From Alphaproteobacteria bacterium UBA685 (GTDB taxonomy: Bacteria > Pseudomonadota > Alphaproteobacteria > Puniceispirillales > Puniceispirillaceae): a DNA stretch of 7,264 bases. Where the stretch lies: NCBI GenBank assembly GCA_002299005.1, contig DBMZ01000153.1:1-7264 (forward strand), written 5' to 3'. Of the stretch, positions 5,856-7,264 are shown piece by piece (position 1 is the stretch's first letter; the number at the start of each line of letters is the position of its first letter). The position numbers and the translations under genes are program-made. Below the pieces are notes generated by a model. The model had not been told where the DNA came from and searched no databases. It worked only from the letters and a program-made list of their open reading frames with translations.

Positions 5856-6662
5856 CTAGTCAGCCTCTGGCTTGACCATCATCCGCGCCGCAATGATCGA
5901 CAGCTCATAAAGCACGATAACCGGCACGGCTAATAGGACTTGGGAAATAACATCTGGCGGCGTTAGAATGGCGGCCGCAACAAACGCAAACAGAATGGCA
6001 AATTTGCGCTTTGAAGCGAGGCCATCTGGTGTTGCCAGCCCTGCTTTGACAAGCAATAGCAAAATCACCGGCAATTCAAATGACAGCCCAAACGCAAACA
6101 TTAATCGCATCACCAATGATAGATATTCACTAATGCGCGGCTCAACCTCAATCGGCAAAGCGCCTGTGCCGCCAATCGTCTCAAACGAGATAAAGAACTG
6201 CCATGCAAGCGGGATAACAAGATAATAAACCATCATCGCGCCCATGATGAACAGGACAGGTGTCGCCACCAAAAACGGCAGAAAAGCGCCCTTTTCATTT
6301 TGATATAATGCCGGTGCCACAAATTTCCAAATCTGCGCTAACAGCAACGGAAAGGTGATGCAAAGACTGGTGAAGAACGCCACTTTGATTTGGGTGAAAA
6401 AGCCTTCATGAAGGCCGGTAAAAATCATCCGGCCGCCGCGTTCAAGCAACACATCCGCCAAGGGGGCTTGCAAAAATACATAGACAATATCAGCGATGCT
6501 TTGCGTGCCAGCACCAAAGGGCCTTACAATGGAGATGATGAACATCGCAATGAAACAAGCAAACACAATACCAATGCGATTACGCAATTCGGTCAGATGC
6601 TCAATGATGCCCATCTCACCTTCTTGATTGCCGACCGTCTCATTTTCCTGAATTTCAGCCAT
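5856..6662 (-). CDS. tatC: Sec-independent (twin-arginine) translocase subunit TatC
   Basis: TatC is the multi-spanning core of the Tat system: with TatB it recognises twin-arginine signal peptides and then recruits TatA to export folded proteins. The 268 residues have six predicted membrane segments (about 30-47, 90-112, 128-150, 182-206, 219-233, 238-256). Conserved features include HLTELRNR (22-29, with Glu25 and Arg27 matching E. coli Glu15 and Arg17), IWKFVAPALYQNEK (111-124, with Glu123 matching E. coli Glu103), FGLSFELPV (191-199) and LTPPDVISQ (233-241). The ATG at 6660-6662 has only a weak AGAGA upstream. An internal ATG at residue 17 (MGIIEHL) could also serve, but acidic N-terminal extensions are common in alphaproteobacterial TatC. 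It lies 36 nt after tatB on the same strand. Confidence 0.97.
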   Translation of the reverse strand: MAEIQENETVGNQEGEMGIIEHLTELRNRIGIVFACFIAMFIISIVRPFGAGTQSIADIVYVFLQAPLADVLLERGGRMIFTGLHEGFFTQIKVAFFTSLCITFPLLLAQIWKFVAPALYQNEKGAFLPFLVATPVLFIMGAMMVYYLVIPLAWQFFISFETIGGTGALPIEVEPRISEYLSLVMRLMFAFGLSFELPVILLLLVKAGLATPDGLASKRKFAILFAFVAAAILTPPDVISQVLLAVPVIVLYELSIIAARMMVKPEAD

Positions 6663-6698
6663 TATGTGTTTCTCTATAATTTAAGTGGTTGAAATGCG

Positions 6699-7139
6699 TT
6701 ATTTCGCAGACTTCTTTGAAGCGGTTGATTTTTTAGCGGCCGTTTTCTTAGCCGCTTTTTTCTTTGGTGCGGCCTTCTTCGCTGGCTTCTTTGGTGCGCC
6801 CTTTGCCGGCTCTGCTATTGTCTTGATATCATCACGCACATCGTCAAGATTGGCAGATGACTTAACATCCCCGGCGACTTCTTTCAAATCACCGCCAATG
6901 ATATTGGCCATTTCGTCGAAATTGCCTTCTTTGGCATCAACCAGCATTTCTTTCATTTCTTTGAATTCATCTTGCCGTGCCACATCTTCCAAAGAAGAGG
7001 TAAACTCACGCGCCATACTCTTGGCCTTGCGCATCCCTTGTGAGAATGAGCGCAAAATGCGTGGCATATCTTTTGGCCCAACGACAAGCATCAGGACAAC
7101 GGCGACCATCAAAAATTCCTGCCAGCCCAAATCGAACAT
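6699..7139 (-). CDS. tatB: Sec-independent (twin-arginine) translocase subunit TatB with Lys/Ala-rich tail
   Basis: TatB forms the signal-peptide receptor complex with TatC in the inner membrane. The 146 residues open with MFDLGWQEFL, a single membrane helix (about 7-21), the conserved GPKDMPRILR hinge (21-30) and an amphipathic helix (31-46), followed by a charged helical region. TatB is preferred over TatA because of the MFDLGW start, with an acidic residue before the helix, and the VGPKDMP hinge. The last 35 residues (112-146) are almost only Lys, Ala, Pro, Ser and Thr, with 15 lysines, like histone H1 tails. That is more extreme than I would expect for a TatB. The ATG has AAAGGG at 7-nt spacing. 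tatC follows after 36 nt. A strong hairpin separates it from the gene upstream, so tatB may depend on read-through. Confidence 0.95.
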   Translation of the reverse strand: MFDLGWQEFLMVAVVLMLVVGPKDMPRILRSFSQGMRKAKSMAREFTSSLEDVARQDEFKEMKEMLVDAKEGNFDEMANIIGGDLKEVAGDVKSSANLDDVRDDIKTIAEPAKGAPKKPAKKAAPKKKAAKKTAAKKSTASKKSAK

Positions 7140-7173
7140 GTTTCAACCCTTTGAAGACGAATGGCCCTAGAAA

Positions 7174-7208
7174 TAAAAATAGAGATGCACATAGTATCTC
7201 TATTTTTA
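7174..7208 (-). terminator. 13-bp perfect hairpin between upstream gene and tatB (terminator or attenuator)
   Basis: TAAAAATAGAGAT (7174-7186) and ATCTCTATTTTTA (7196-7208) form a perfect 13-bp stem with a 9-nt loop. On the minus strand it begins 14 nt after the stop codon of the upstream gene, and its descending arm ends in a run of U residues, as expected of an intrinsic terminator. The A-run on the other arm gives a U-run in the opposite direction too, so it could work both ways. The stem has few G-C pairs, so termination may be partial. Its end lies 34 nt before the tatB ATG. Confidence 0.65.
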
Positions 7209-7222
7209 GTCATGGGATGATT

Positions 7223-7264
7223 TTAAGACTTTTTAGCAGCCTTTTTCTTAGCAGACTTCTTAGC
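7223..7264 (-). CDS. C-terminal end of a gene with a Lys/Ala-rich tail (possibly tatA; runs off right edge)
   Basis: Only 13 codons and a TAA stop are visible, reading AKKSAKKKAAKKS. The frame is supported because it aligns in phase with the tail of TatB: KKSAKKKAAKKS here matches KKAAKKTAAKKS there at 10 of 12 residues. The other two minus-strand frames lack this similarity. By position, TatA would be expected upstream of tatB in alphaproteobacteria, but the fragment alone cannot exclude another protein with a histone-like tail. The frame is fairly sure; the identity is not. Confidence 0.5.
   Translation of the reverse strand, partial: AKKSAKKKAAKKS

Noticed and set aside
6685..7170. Plus-strand open frame of 161 codons with a hydrophobic, Phe/Ala-rich start
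   Set aside because: It is the reverse of the tatB gene. The Phe/Ala-rich stretch is just the complement of the Lys/Ala codons of the TatB tail, so its membrane-like look is an artefact.
1..7264. Mobile element, phage, CRISPR or defence system
   Set aside because: All coding space is taken by recognised housekeeping genes in a conserved order. I saw no transposase, integrase, spaced direct-repeat array or terminal repeats by eye on either strand.

Overview
The window is chromosomal housekeeping DNA from an alphaproteobacterium. The evidence is the gene content and order: tatB-tatC-serS-surE-pcm-nlpD on the minus strand, then a DUF815 ATPase on the plus strand, then yajC-secD on the minus strand. 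The sequences also fit this group, for example the SecD N-terminus, the YajC start MFISPAYAQA and the LytM motif HNDGVNIAA. Base composition looks moderate rather than GC-rich, which would suit a marine or other moderate-GC lineage, but no genus can be named from this window alone.

Layout from right to left, following transcription. At the right edge (7223-7264) are the last 13 codons of a gene with a Lys/Ala-rich tail, possibly tatA. A strong hairpin (7174-7208) follows, then tatB (6699-7139) and tatC (5856-6662), which encode Tat export components. A 106-bp leader with a TATAAT box and a small hairpin precedes serS (4460-5749). Then come surE (TTG start), pcm and nlpD. surE and pcm overlap by ATGA, and pcm and nlpD by TAATG, so these three are probably translationally coupled. 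nlpD ends 12 bp from the stop codon of the convergent DUF815 ATPase gene (1122-1994, plus strand). A 264-bp divergent region separates that gene from yajC (546-857). It holds a good sigma-70-like promoter for yajC, a 12-bp palindrome near the predicted transcription start, and a cluster of three alternating AACGCT half-sites. yajC is followed by secD, which runs off the left edge.

Functionally, the window joins two protein-export modules (twin-arginine Tat and Sec-accessory SecD/YajC), a tRNA charging enzyme, a stationary-phase/repair pair (SurE nucleotidase and isoaspartyl methyltransferase), and an envelope lipoprotein predicted to activate peptidoglycan amidases rather than cut peptidoglycan itself. 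surE-pcm-nlpD matches the well-known order in enterobacteria (surE-pcm-nlpD-rpoS).

I found no mobile element, CRISPR array, tRNA, rRNA or convincing novel system. The most notable points are the histone-like Lys/Ala tail of TatB and its near copy at the end of the upstream gene, the hairpin between those two genes, the loss of metal ligands in NlpD, and the unexplained inverted-repeat cluster upstream of yajC.
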